Part shown: positions 1 through 5,241 of the stretch, piece after piece
Layout: every line of letters starts with the position of its first letter
Position numbering within the stretch: position 1 is the first letter of the stretch
Source of the DNA: Nanobdellati archaeon
GTDB taxonomy: Archaea > EX4484-52 > JAADEF01
NCBI GenBank assembly: GCA_015520895.1
Contig: WAPH01000006.1
Span: 1 to 5,241, forward strand
Direction: 5' to 3'
Length of the DNA stretch: 5,241 bases
Translations under genes and position numbers: made by a program
Notes under the pieces: generated by a model
Databases searched by the model: none
Seen by the model: the letters and a program-made list of their open reading frames with translations, nothing else
What the model was told of the DNA's origin: nothing

Positions 1-1
1 A

Positions 2-460
2 TATAAAGTAGAGATAGTTGAAGAAAAAATTTATGGGATGCCCGAAAAGCAGAAATTATGGAATATAGAAGTTAAAGATAGGCTTTACGTAACAGATGAA
101 AAATTATATTACTGGATTATAGAAGAGACTCAATCAAAAGAAATCATACTTTTAAAAATAGAAGGAATGAGATCTAAAAGTGATGAAGAAAAAGGAAACA
201 TATATCATCTCATTATAGAAGCGAAAATCCCTCTAATAGATTTTAAAGGAGTTTACCATACATCAGGCTTTTCTTTGCCTTTAGAAAAAGATACTTTTTA
301 TTTAAATAAAGCAGTAATAGATTCAAATACGGCAAAATTTGATTTAATAATAGGCAATTACATCTATAAAATCAAAGCAAACAGAAGACCTTGTTATTCT
401 TGTGGTATAACTAATTTGTGGGAAGTAACCTATGAGCACATAAAGAGGATGAAAAGATAA
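2..460 (+). CDS. Hypothetical protein, probably 5'-truncated by the window edge
   Basis: I do not recognise this protein. The frame is open from base 2 with no stop and ends in TAA at 458-460. The first ATG in frame is at 38, and the 12 codons before it are typical for this window (AAA, GAA, ATA, TAT), so the gene probably begins outside the window. Twelve open codons are weak proof, and a TATA-like TATAAAG at 2-8 would also fit a start at 38 with a leader of a few bases. From the ATG it would encode 140 residues. The sequence alternates short hydrophobic and charged stretches, suggesting a mostly beta soluble protein, with no signal peptide or membrane segment. Near the C-terminus, RRPCYSCG carries a single CxxC pair, which could bind metal only with another pair upstream or in a partner. 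The last ten residues are basic. It converges with the minus-strand gene ending at 480. Confidence 0.6.
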   Translation, partial: YKVEIVEEKIYGMPEKQKLWNIEVKDRLYVTDEKLYYWIIEETQSKEIILLKIEGMRSKSDEEKGNIYHLIIEAKIPLIDFKGVYHTSGFSLPLEKDTFYLNKAVIDSNTAKFDLIIGNYIYKIKANRRPCYSCGITNLWEVTYEHIKRMKR

Positions 461-471
461 ATAAAATAGAG

Positions 472-491
472 GCATCTCTTTAAAGAGATGC
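472..491. terminator. Perfect palindrome between convergent genes, possible bidirectional terminator
   Basis: The ten bases GCATCTCTTT are followed immediately by their exact reverse complement. This gives an 8-bp stem (472-479 with 484-491) and a TTAA loop at 480-483. The loop contains the stop codon of the minus-strand gene, and the right arm encodes its last three residues. Read on the minus strand, the hairpin runs into CTCTATTTTATTTATC, a T-rich stretch. On the plus strand it is followed by a weaker T-rich stretch (TGGTTTTCTT). The position between two convergent genes fits a shared transcript end. Archaeal termination depends mainly on U-tracts, so the hairpin could instead stabilise the 3' ends. 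Confidence 0.5.
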
Positions 492-731
492 AATGGTTTT
501 CTTAAATTTGTTCATAAATTCATCATCTAAAGGCAAAGCTATATTTGCCTTATATTTCTTTGCACCTTCTAAGGTTGTATAACCTCTACTTATTGATACA
601 AACTCTCTTTCCTCTCCGTTTTCATCTATAGCTTTTTTTCTAGCCACTTCTATAAAGTTGTTTTTACCAAACTTTATTTCTTCACTACTCAATGTTTCAA
701 ATCTTACATTGTTGCTTTTTCCGGATCTCAT
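480..731 (-). CDS. Small hypothetical protein, possible PC4-like nucleic-acid-binding fold
   Basis: An 83-residue soluble protein with no signal peptide or membrane segment. The ATG at 731 is supported by AGGTGAT at 735-741, an exact match to the archaeal anti-Shine-Dalgarno core. After a basic N-terminus (MRSGKSNNVR) comes a beta-rich core at about residues 17-66: IKFGKNNFIEVARKKA, a charged turn (DENGEERE), FVSISRGY, then KKYKANIALP. A short C-terminal helix (about residues 69-81) follows. The order of beta strands, a lysine-rich GKN turn, a VSISRG strand and a final helix recalls the single-stranded-DNA-binding PC4/Sub1 fold, where related positions hold GKN..V.V and a V.IR strand. That resemblance comes from memory of the pattern and is not an alignment. 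The protein is probably a conserved archaeal family of unknown function. It appears to be a single-gene transcript, divergent from the antiporter gene and convergent with the gene to its left. Confidence 0.75.
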   Translation of the reverse strand: MRSGKSNNVRFETLSSEEIKFGKNNFIEVARKKAIDENGEEREFVSISRGYTTLEGAKKYKANIALPLDDEFMNKFKKTIASL

Positions 732-734
732 TGT

Positions 735-741
735 ATCACCT
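735..741 (-). promoter_or_regulatory. Shine-Dalgarno site of the 83-residue protein gene
   Basis: On the minus strand AGGTGAT lies three bases before the ATG (AGGTGAT-ACA-ATG). It complements the conserved AUCACCU at the 3' end of archaeal 16S rRNA over seven bases and fixes the start codon at 731. Confidence 0.75.
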
Positions 742-770
742 GCGTAGTTAAAACTCTTTAAGAATACAAA

Positions 771-780
771 TTATTTTAAA
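771..780 (-). promoter_or_regulatory. TATA-like box for the minus-strand gene
   Basis: On the minus strand this reads TTTAAAATAA. With the usual archaeal spacing, transcription would start near 750. That leaves a leader of about 19 bases, enough to hold the Shine-Dalgarno site at 735-741. The box is degenerate and AT-rich DNA gives chance matches, so the fit to the leader is the main support. Confidence 0.4.
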
Positions 781-811
781 GCTATTGTATGTGCAGATTG
801 CCGTAATAACA

Positions 812-818
812 TATAAAT
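812..818 (+). promoter_or_regulatory. TATA box for the antiporter gene, predicted leaderless start
   Basis: TATAAAT begins 30 bases before the ATG at 842, so transcription would start at or within a few bases of the start codon. No purine-rich Shine-Dalgarno site occurs between the box and the ATG; the sequence there is TAGTGTTTTCCCTTAA and similar. This fits a leaderless mRNA. The box shares the 110-base divergent region with the minus-strand promoter; their centres are about 40 bases apart. Confidence 0.55.
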
Positions 819-841
819 TAGTGTTTTCCCTTAAATGATAT

Positions 842-2599
842 ATGGATGTTGTAACCACCTCAGGATTACTCTATGACTTAGGAGTAATCATGATACTTGT
901 AACAATTTTAGGAATAGCGGCATATCTATTAAGGCAGCCTATAATACCTGTTTATATCCTTGCAGGACTTATTTTAAATCTTATTTCCGAAAATATGTTT
1001 GTTATAGATGCAAGCCATATAACTGCGCTTTCTGAATTAGGCATCGCTTTCCTCCTTTTCTTAATAGGTATGGAACTAGACATAGATAAGCTTAAAAGTA
1101 TAGGAAAAATAACGGTTATAGGTACCTCTCTTCAAGTTTTAACTACAACCATTTTAGGCGTCTTAACAAGCCTTCTTCTTGGCCTGACATTAAAAGAATC
1201 TATTCTCCTAGGATTAGTAGTTGCATTTAGCAGCACGGCCTTAGTTATAAAATACCTTTCAGATAATGACAAAATTGATAGTTTGGAAGGAAGGATAGCT
1301 ATCGGAATGTTAATAATGCAGGACATATTGGTAGTGATGCTATTACCTTTCATAACGCCTCGTTCTTTTTCTTTACAACTAATATTAATAATAGGAATAA
1401 AAGCTTTAGGCTTTTTAACTCTTACGCTTTTACTTAACCGCTTTTTAATAAAACAAATAATGAAACATCTTTACAAAAATCCCGAAATCGCATTTATCTT
1501 TTCTTTATCTGTACTCTTTGTTTTTTCCATTCTTAGCACTATGTTGGGTTTTTCAGTAGCAATAGGAGGATTCTTAGCAGGTTTGAGTATGGCAGTATAC
1601 CCTTATAGCTCAGTTATTGTAAGCAGAATCACTCATTTAAGAGACTTCTTTCTCATATTATTTTTCGTTTCATTAGGTTTAAACATTCATTTATCTGCAA
1701 ACATTTTAAATTATGTACCTGTTTTAGCAGTATTATCTCTTATTACTATCATTATCAAACCCCTGATAATCACTTTTTTATTATACTTCTTTGGTATAGA
1801 TCTTAGAACAAGCATTGCCACAGGTCTTAGCTTAAATCAAATATCTGAGTTTTCATTAATATTAAGTATTCTTGCATATAATGCAGGGAATATAAGTAAA
1901 GAAATAATGAGTTTAGTTGCTTTATTGTTATTCATAACAGCTGTTTCTTCCTCTTATTTTTTAAAATGGAACGACAAACTTGCTAAGAAGATAAGTAAAA
2001 AGTTTTCACATTTAGATCACGCCACATCTTTAAATGAAAACGTAAAGAAAAAAATTGTCCGTGATCACATACTTCTATTTGGTGCCAACACATGCAGTAG
2101 GTTGTTAGTAGAAGAGATGTATAAAAAATATCCTATAATACTTGTGGATTATGATCCTCTAAAGGTTCAACTATTAAAAAGAATGGGGTATGATGCTTAT
2201 TATGGAGACGTATTGGATGAAAGCACGTTAAAAGAATTAGGTATAGGAAAAGCAAAAATGATAGTTTGCTGTATTGCTGATTTTGAAACTACTCATCATG
2301 TTGTAGGCATAACCAAAGGGTTGAATAAATTCGTTAAAATAATAGTTAAGGCTCGTAACTTTGATGAAGCACTCAAACTATATGAAGAAGGAGCAGATTA
2401 TGTTATTATAGAAGGTATAGATGGAATTGATAAGATAAGCACCATAGTTAAGAAAATCTATGACAACGAAATAGACTTGGATGCTTTAAAGAAAAAGGAA
2501 TTAACATTTATCACGAAAGAAAAAGAAAAAGAGATATTGGCTATGCATCTTCCTAAGGATCTAATCGATCTTAAGAACAAAATTGAAAAAAATCTTTAA
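842..2599 (+). CDS. CPA2 (Kef-type) cation/proton antiporter with C-terminal RCK/TrkA-N domain
   Basis: A membrane antiporter of the monovalent cation:proton antiporter-2 family, which exchanges K+ or Na+ for H+ across the cell membrane. Residues 1 to about 375 form the Na+/H+-exchanger domain with roughly 12-13 hydrophobic helices. Family landmarks are FLLFLIGMELD (70-80), FSSTALVIKYLSD (129-141), the QD pair at 160-161 in a helix (the acidic residue expected in the ion path), FFVSLGLNI (274-282) and QISEFSLIL (333-341). After a basic linker (about 378-407) comes a TrkA-N/RCK domain (about 408-530) with HILLFGANTCSR, ILVDYDP, and GDVLDESTLKELGI at 455-468. This cytosolic domain normally binds NAD(H) or another nucleotide and gates transport. 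Here the glycine loop is degenerate: G414 is kept, but N416 and S419 replace the other two glycines. The acidic D436 remains. No RCK-C domain follows, only a charged helical tail to residue 585. The length is normal for the family. The ion cannot be told from sequence. Confidence 0.92.
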   Translation: MDVVTTSGLLYDLGVIMILVTILGIAAYLLRQPIIPVYILAGLILNLISENMFVIDASHITALSELGIAFLLFLIGMELDIDKLKSIGKITVIGTSLQVLTTTILGVLTSLLLGLTLKESILLGLVVAFSSTALVIKYLSDNDKIDSLEGRIAIGMLIMQDILVVMLLPFITPRSFSLQLILIIGIKALGFLTLTLLLNRFLIKQIMKHLYKNPEIAFIFSLSVLFVFSILSTMLGFSVAIGGFLAGLSMAVYPYSSVIVSRITHLRDFFLILFFVSLGLNIHLSANILNYVPVLAVLSLITIIIKPLIITFLLYFFGIDLRTSIATGLSLNQISEFSLILSILAYNAGNISKEIMSLVALLLFITAVSSSYFLKWNDKLAKKISKKFSHLDHATSLNENVKKKIVRDHILLFGANTCSRLLVEEMYKKYPIILVDYDPLKVQLLKRMGYDAYYGDVLDESTLKELGIGKAKMIVCCIADFETTHHVVGITKGLNKFVKIIVKARNFDEALKLYEEGADYVIIEGIDGIDKISTIVKKIYDNEIDLDALKKKELTFITKEKEKEILAMHLPKDLIDLKNKIEKNL

Positions 2600-2602
2600 A
2601 AT
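2595..2602 (+). promoter_or_regulatory. TATA-like box for the lipoprotein gene, overlapping the antiporter stop codon
   Basis: TTTAAAAT begins 29 bases before the ATG at 2624 and includes the TAA stop of the antiporter gene (2597-2599). No Shine-Dalgarno site lies between it and the ATG. The spacing matches that before the genes at 842 and 4692, so a leaderless transcript is plausible. The box itself is common in AT-rich DNA, and read-through from the antiporter gene is also possible. Confidence 0.4.
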
Positions 2603-2623
2603 CTTCTTTACATTAGAATAAAT

Positions 2624-2956
2624 ATGAATCGCTTGATTTTAACAACAATGTTGATCTTAATATTAGTTTTAGCAGGATGTATATCAGCTAAGAACGAAGA
2701 TCAAAAAAGCATAATAGATGATTGCATAACTTTATGTAAAGAATTCAAAAGTAAGAATATGGATTTAAGTAGAGGTCCGTGTCTATCAGACAATAATCCT
2801 TCATGGATACATAAAAATTGGGTGTGTGATGTTGCTCATAAACCTCGTAAAGAAATAGATAATCTACCAGAAAATCAGTGTAAAGAGTTTAGAGAAGGAA
2901 AAGCACATCATTTTGTGGAAGTAAATGAGAATTGTGAAGTTATAAGGGTTTGGTAA
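2624..2956 (+). CDS. Small cysteine-rich predicted lipoprotein
   Basis: A 110-residue protein of unknown function. The N-terminus is a classic lipoprotein signal: MNR, a hydrophobic stretch (LILTTMLILILVL, 4-16) and a lipobox ending LAGC with the acceptor cysteine at 19. The mature part should sit on the outer face of the membrane. It holds six more cysteines (34, 38, 53, 68, 86, 104), an even number that could form three disulfides. Other likely conserved parts are GPCLSD (51-56), three tryptophans (61, 66, 110), WVCDVAHKPRKEIDNLPENQC (66-86) and AHHFVEVNENC (94-104), whose pattern suggests a compact conserved domain rather than a random linker. I have the impression that similar small secreted proteins occur in other DPANN-type archaea, but cannot verify it here. 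The gene lies 24 bases after the antiporter gene, and its stop is one base before the tgtA start, so co-transcription with tgtA is likely. No function is assigned. Confidence 0.82.
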   Translation: MNRLILTTMLILILVLAGCISAKNEDQKSIIDDCITLCKEFKSKNMDLSRGPCLSDNNPSWIHKNWVCDVAHKPRKEIDNLPENQCKEFREGKAHHFVEVNENCEVIRVW

Positions 2957-2957
2957 T

Positions 2958-4658
2958 GTGTTTGAAATTAAGTTTAGAGACGGTCTTGGAAGAATAGGTA
3001 TTTGGGAGATTAAAGGTAAAAAAGTTGAAACACCTAATCTTGCAGTAGTAATCAACCCAAATAAGATGCCTGTGAGCATAGATTGGATGAAAAAGCATTT
3101 AAACTTGCAAATCATCATTACTAATTCTTATATTCTTAGAAATAGCGAATATAAAGAAGATATAATAAAAAAGGGGTTACATAAATTTTATAATTTTGAT
3201 GGAGTAATTTACACAGATTCCGGAACTTTTCAAATGTATTCTCAAGGGAAAGCAAAAATCAGTAATGAAGAAACAATCTCTTTTCAACAACAAATAGGAA
3301 GTGATATTATAACTCCTCTTGATATTTTCACTTTACCTCGTGATAATTATGCCTCGGCATCTAAAAAATTAAATGAAACTTTAGAAAGAATAAAGTATGT
3401 AGAATCTATAAATCTCCCTTATTCTTTCCCCATACAAGGAGGATTATTCTTGCCATTAAGAAGAAAAGCAGTAAAATATGCAAATAAATCTTATGCAAGC
3501 GTTTTTGCAATAGGAGGTATAGTACCTCTCATGGAAAACTACGATTTCAAAAATTTAGTAAGAATAGTAAGTGAAGTTAAACAACATGCTTTACCTTCAA
3601 AACCCATCCATGCGTTTGGTGCCGGACATCCAATTGTATTTCCATTACTTGTATTACTTGGAGTGGATTTGTTTGATTCTGCAAGTTATGCCTTATATGC
3701 TTATGAGAAAAGAATGATTTGTGAAAATAAGACATACTCTTTGAAAGATCTCAATTATTTTCCATGTTCATGCTTACAATGCAAGGCCAAGAAACCGAAA
3801 GAAGTGAGCATAGAGGAGCTAGCAAAACATAATTTGCTTATGTTATTTAAGGAAATTGAAGCTTTGAAAGCAGCAATACAAGAAGGTATGCTATACGATT
3901 ATGTTGAATACCGTATAAGCTCTAGACCAGAATTAGTTAAAGCATATCGTTATATACTCTCTAGAAGAAAGAAATTGTTATTGAATTACGAACCATCAAC
4001 GAGAAGAAGAGGTTTTATCACAAGGGAAGAAGGGTTTAAAAGGCCCATGTTACTTATAGCAAAAAACAGAATAAAGCTTGCCAAAACAAGAATTAAAAGA
4101 AATTTGTGGGGTATGAAAGTACCTTTATCTCTACTTTTAACATATCCCTTTTCTCAAGTATCGAGTTATAAAGGTGAGAAAGAATATTATAAAGAGACAA
4201 TAGCATTTATGAACAAAAATCCAGAGCAATATCTCACAGATGTTCTTTCATATCAATTTCGGAACAATATATTTCAACAATTAAATTATAAAAAAGTAAA
4301 ATATAACTTCTCAAAAACAACTTCTCGACTAAGAGAAGTAATTTATAAGGATAAAGTAATGCTTAGCTTAAGAAGTTATGATAATATATTTGTACCTACG
4401 CCAGAGTTTATAAGGTTTCTAAAAGATCAAAATGCTGATTATCCTCTAAAAGTTTATGTATCACGTGAAGCTGCACCTTTTGTAAAAAAAGGAAAAAATG
4501 TATTTGCTAAGTTTGTGGAGAAATGTGATAATAATATAATGCCTAAAGACATTGTAGCAATTTATGCTAAAGAAGAATTTTTAGGTTTTGGAGAAGCACT
4601 GCTTACTTGCAACGAAATGAAAGAATTTGAAAGAGGCATAGCTGTTAAAACAAAGTGA
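2958..4658 (+). CDS. tgtA: Archaeosine tRNA-guanine transglycosylase (tRNA-guanine(15) transglycosylase)
   Basis: Exchanges guanine-15 in the D-loop of archaeal tRNAs for preQ0, the first tRNA-bound step to archaeosine; acts in the cytoplasm. The 566 residues match the family's single-chain length of about 580. The N-terminal TIM-barrel domain (about 1-345) has DSGTFQ (87-92, D87 as the general acid/base aspartate), IQGG (159-162), GGIVP (186-190), HAFGAGHP (218-225) and GVDLFDSASYALYA (235-248), in which D240 is the expected nucleophile. The zinc site is C270-x-C272-x2-C275 plus H291. The spacing D240 to C270 equals that recalled for the Pyrococcus horikoshii enzyme (D249 to C279). A family-specific central region follows, then a PUA domain (about 497-566: KVYVSREAAPFVKKGKNVFAKFV, then LGFGEALL and ERGIAVKTK). 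The start is GTG at 2958: an in-frame TAA lies at 2943-2945 with no ATG after it, and the encoded MFEIKFRDGLGRIG is the conserved beginning. Only weak Shine-Dalgarno-like bases precede it, so coupling to the lipoprotein gene one base upstream is likely. Confidence 0.96.
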   Translation: MFEIKFRDGLGRIGIWEIKGKKVETPNLAVVINPNKMPVSIDWMKKHLNLQIIITNSYILRNSEYKEDIIKKGLHKFYNFDGVIYTDSGTFQMYSQGKAKISNEETISFQQQIGSDIITPLDIFTLPRDNYASASKKLNETLERIKYVESINLPYSFPIQGGLFLPLRRKAVKYANKSYASVFAIGGIVPLMENYDFKNLVRIVSEVKQHALPSKPIHAFGAGHPIVFPLLVLLGVDLFDSASYALYAYEKRMICENKTYSLKDLNYFPCSCLQCKAKKPKEVSIEELAKHNLLMLFKEIEALKAAIQEGMLYDYVEYRISSRPELVKAYRYILSRRKKLLLNYEPSTRRRGFITREEGFKRPMLLIAKNRIKLAKTRIKRNLWGMKVPLSLLLTYPFSQVSSYKGEKEYYKETIAFMNKNPEQYLTDVLSYQFRNNIFQQLNYKKVKYNFSKTTSRLREVIYKDKVMLSLRSYDNIFVPTPEFIRFLKDQNADYPLKVYVSREAAPFVKKGKNVFAKFVEKCDNNIMPKDIVAIYAKEEFLGFGEALLTCNEMKEFERGIAVKTK

Positions 4659-4662
4659 TTTA

Positions 4663-4669
4663 TTTAAAT
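4663..4669 (+). promoter_or_regulatory. TATA-like box for the 138-residue membrane protein gene
   Basis: TTTAAAT starts 29 bases before the ATG at 4692, just after the tgtA stop codon. The 33-base gap has no Shine-Dalgarno site, so a leaderless transcript starting at or near the ATG is predicted. The whole gap is nearly pure A and T, which lowers confidence in any single box. Confidence 0.4.
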
Positions 4670-4691
4670 TAATAAAATACATATTATAATT

Positions 4692-5108
4692 ATGGAAATA
4701 AAAAAAAGATTAAAACCTGTCATCAACACCATTAAAACAGTTCCCTTAATTGTATCAACTCTCTCTTTCTTCATACTCCTTAAAAATATTTTTTTGGAAA
4801 GCGGTGTTTTAGATTCCTTTCTAGCATTACCTATTTGGTTTTCAACATTCTTGTTTACTTTAGCGGGCAGTATTTTTGCAGGTAATCCTGTTAATAGCTA
4901 TATCCTAAGCGGTTATTTCTATTTACAAGGTATTCCTTTAATAGCAATTACTTCCTTCCTTATAGCATGGATCACTGTAGGATTAGCTCAGATGCCTGTA
5001 GAGCAAGAATATTTCGGATGGAAATTTGTTATTATAAGAAATTTAGTTTCCTTTGGATTAAGTATTTTGGCAGCAGCAATTACGGTTATTATTTACTTTA
5101 TTTTATAA
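4692..5108 (+). CDS. Four-helix membrane protein, possible half of a COG0701 (DUF318/ArsP-like) permease
   Basis: A 138-residue integral membrane protein with a short basic N-terminus (MEIKKRLKP) and four hydrophobic segments at about residues 17-36, 43-63, 81-100 and 114-137. Between helices 2 and 3 lies GSIFAGNPVNSYILSG (59-74), and helix 3 runs into AWITVGLAQMPVEQEYFG (92-109), followed by a basic RN before helix 4. The GNPVNSY-type loop and the TVGLAQMPVEQ segment resemble the small permeases grouped in COG0701, which occur in archaea as half-size proteins encoded in pairs. I assign this from remembered patterns, so the family call is tentative and the substrate is unknown. The following gene begins 11 bases downstream with a good Shine-Dalgarno site and would be the partner half. 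A generic small membrane protein remains possible. The ATG at 4692 is preferred because it begins the basic segment before helix 1 and fits the upstream TATA spacing. Confidence 0.8.
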   Translation: MEIKKRLKPVINTIKTVPLIVSTLSFFILLKNIFLESGVLDSFLALPIWFSTFLFTLAGSIFAGNPVNSYILSGYFYLQGIPLIAITSFLIAWITVGLAQMPVEQEYFGWKFVIIRNLVSFGLSILAAAITVIIYFIL

Positions 5109-5113
5109 AGGTG
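5109..5113 (+). promoter_or_regulatory. Shine-Dalgarno site for the gene starting at 5120
   Basis: AGGTG (within AAAGGTGGAT) lies six bases before the ATG at 5120, immediately after the stop codon of the preceding gene. The match to the archaeal anti-Shine-Dalgarno sequence and its spacing support a real start, and fit an internal operon gene translated from a polycistronic mRNA. Confidence 0.7.
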
Positions 5114-5119
5114 GATTGC

Positions 5120-5241
5120 ATGAAAAATAAAAGATATTGGTGGTATAGCACAACATTATTATTTTATATTATTATTGCGTTGTATAATCCATCCATAGTT
5201 CTTAAGTCATTGCAAGAGCTATTAAAAATATTATATTCATT
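5120..5241 (+). CDS. Membrane protein, 3'-truncated by the window edge; possible second permease half
   Basis: The ATG at 5120 opens a frame that stays open to the right edge (40 complete codons plus two bases). It starts MKNKRYWWYSTTLLFYIIIA and continues LYNPSIVLKSLQELLKILYS. A positively charged, aromatic start is followed by one hydrophobic helix (about residues 7-22), an NPS turn and an amphipathic stretch. This looks like the beginning of a small integral membrane protein. The Shine-Dalgarno site at 5109-5113 and an 11-base gap to the previous stop place it in one operon with the four-helix protein upstream. A short first helix, a short NP-containing loop and a second helical stretch are compatible with the N-terminal half of a COG0701-type permease, but too little is visible to assign it. 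The rest of the gene lies outside the window. Confidence 0.7.
   Translation, partial: MKNKRYWWYSTTLLFYIIIALYNPSIVLKSLQELLKILYS

Noticed and set aside
732..841. Divergent intergenic region as a possible riboswitch or small RNA
   Set aside because: I found no stable hairpin, conserved riboswitch core or tRNA-like fold. Two opposed promoters explain the space.
835..848. ATG codons at 835 and 846 as alternative antiporter starts
   Set aside because: Both are out of frame with the antiporter. The ATG at 842 is in frame, fits the TATA spacing, and begins the sequence leading into helix 1.
1132..1353. Open frame of 73 codons on the minus strand inside the antiporter gene
   Set aside because: It lies wholly opposite a well-supported gene and has no Shine-Dalgarno site or family resemblance. 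It is a by-product of the antiporter's codons.
2864..3118. Open frame of 84 codons on the minus strand across the lipoprotein/tgtA junction
   Set aside because: It is antisense to two supported genes, and its hydrophobic residues mirror their codons. There is no independent start signal.
3213..3233. DSGTFQ as an altered, possibly inactive TGT catalytic motif (bacterial enzymes have DSGGFQ)
   Set aside because: Archaeal enzymes vary at this position (for example DSGSFQ), and the catalytic aspartates, zinc ligands and PUA domain are all present.
1..5241. CRISPR array, insertion sequence, tRNA gene, integrase or defence system
   Set aside because: No regularly spaced repeats, terminal inverted repeats, transposase or nuclease motifs, or tRNA-like folds were seen on either strand.

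Overview
The window is AT-rich DNA (about 30% GC judged by eye, not counted) from an archaeon. The main evidence is a full-length archaeosine-type tRNA-guanine transglycosylase with a C-terminal PUA domain, an enzyme of the archaeal tRNA G15 modification pathway. TATA-like boxes sit at an archaeal spacing in front of several genes, and the two clear Shine-Dalgarno sites match the conserved archaeal 16S 3' end. Heavy use of ATA, AAA and GAA codons, compact spacing and small unrecognised proteins suggest a reduced, AT-rich lineage, possibly a DPANN archaeon of the Woesearchaeota/Pacearchaeota kind. That placement is inference.

Layout from left to right. A plus-strand gene of unknown function runs in from the left edge and ends at 460. 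It converges on a small minus-strand gene (480-731), and a perfect palindrome lies between and inside the ends of the two genes. A 110-base divergent promoter region (732-841) separates the small gene from a plus-strand run: a CPA2 (Kef-type) cation/proton antiporter with a C-terminal RCK/TrkA-N domain (842-2599), a cysteine-rich predicted lipoprotein (2624-2956), archaeosine tRNA-guanine transglycosylase tgtA (2958-4658), a four-helix membrane protein resembling one half of a COG0701-type permease (4692-5108), and a second short membrane protein that starts at 5120 and runs off the right edge.

The genes do not form one obvious pathway. The lipoprotein gene and tgtA are separated by one base and are probably co-transcribed. 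The last two genes look like an operon that may encode a split permease. Three plus-strand genes (842, 2624, 4692) each have a TATA-like box starting 29-30 bases before the ATG and no Shine-Dalgarno site, which points to leaderless mRNAs. The minus-strand gene and the last gene instead have good Shine-Dalgarno sites.

I see no RNA gene, CRISPR array, insertion sequence or mobile-element signature, and no intergenic stretch longer than 300 bases. I did not find a convincing new multi-gene system. The best leads are the possible split permease, the leaderless/leadered pattern, the cysteine-rich lipoprotein and the degenerate nucleotide-binding loop of the antiporter.
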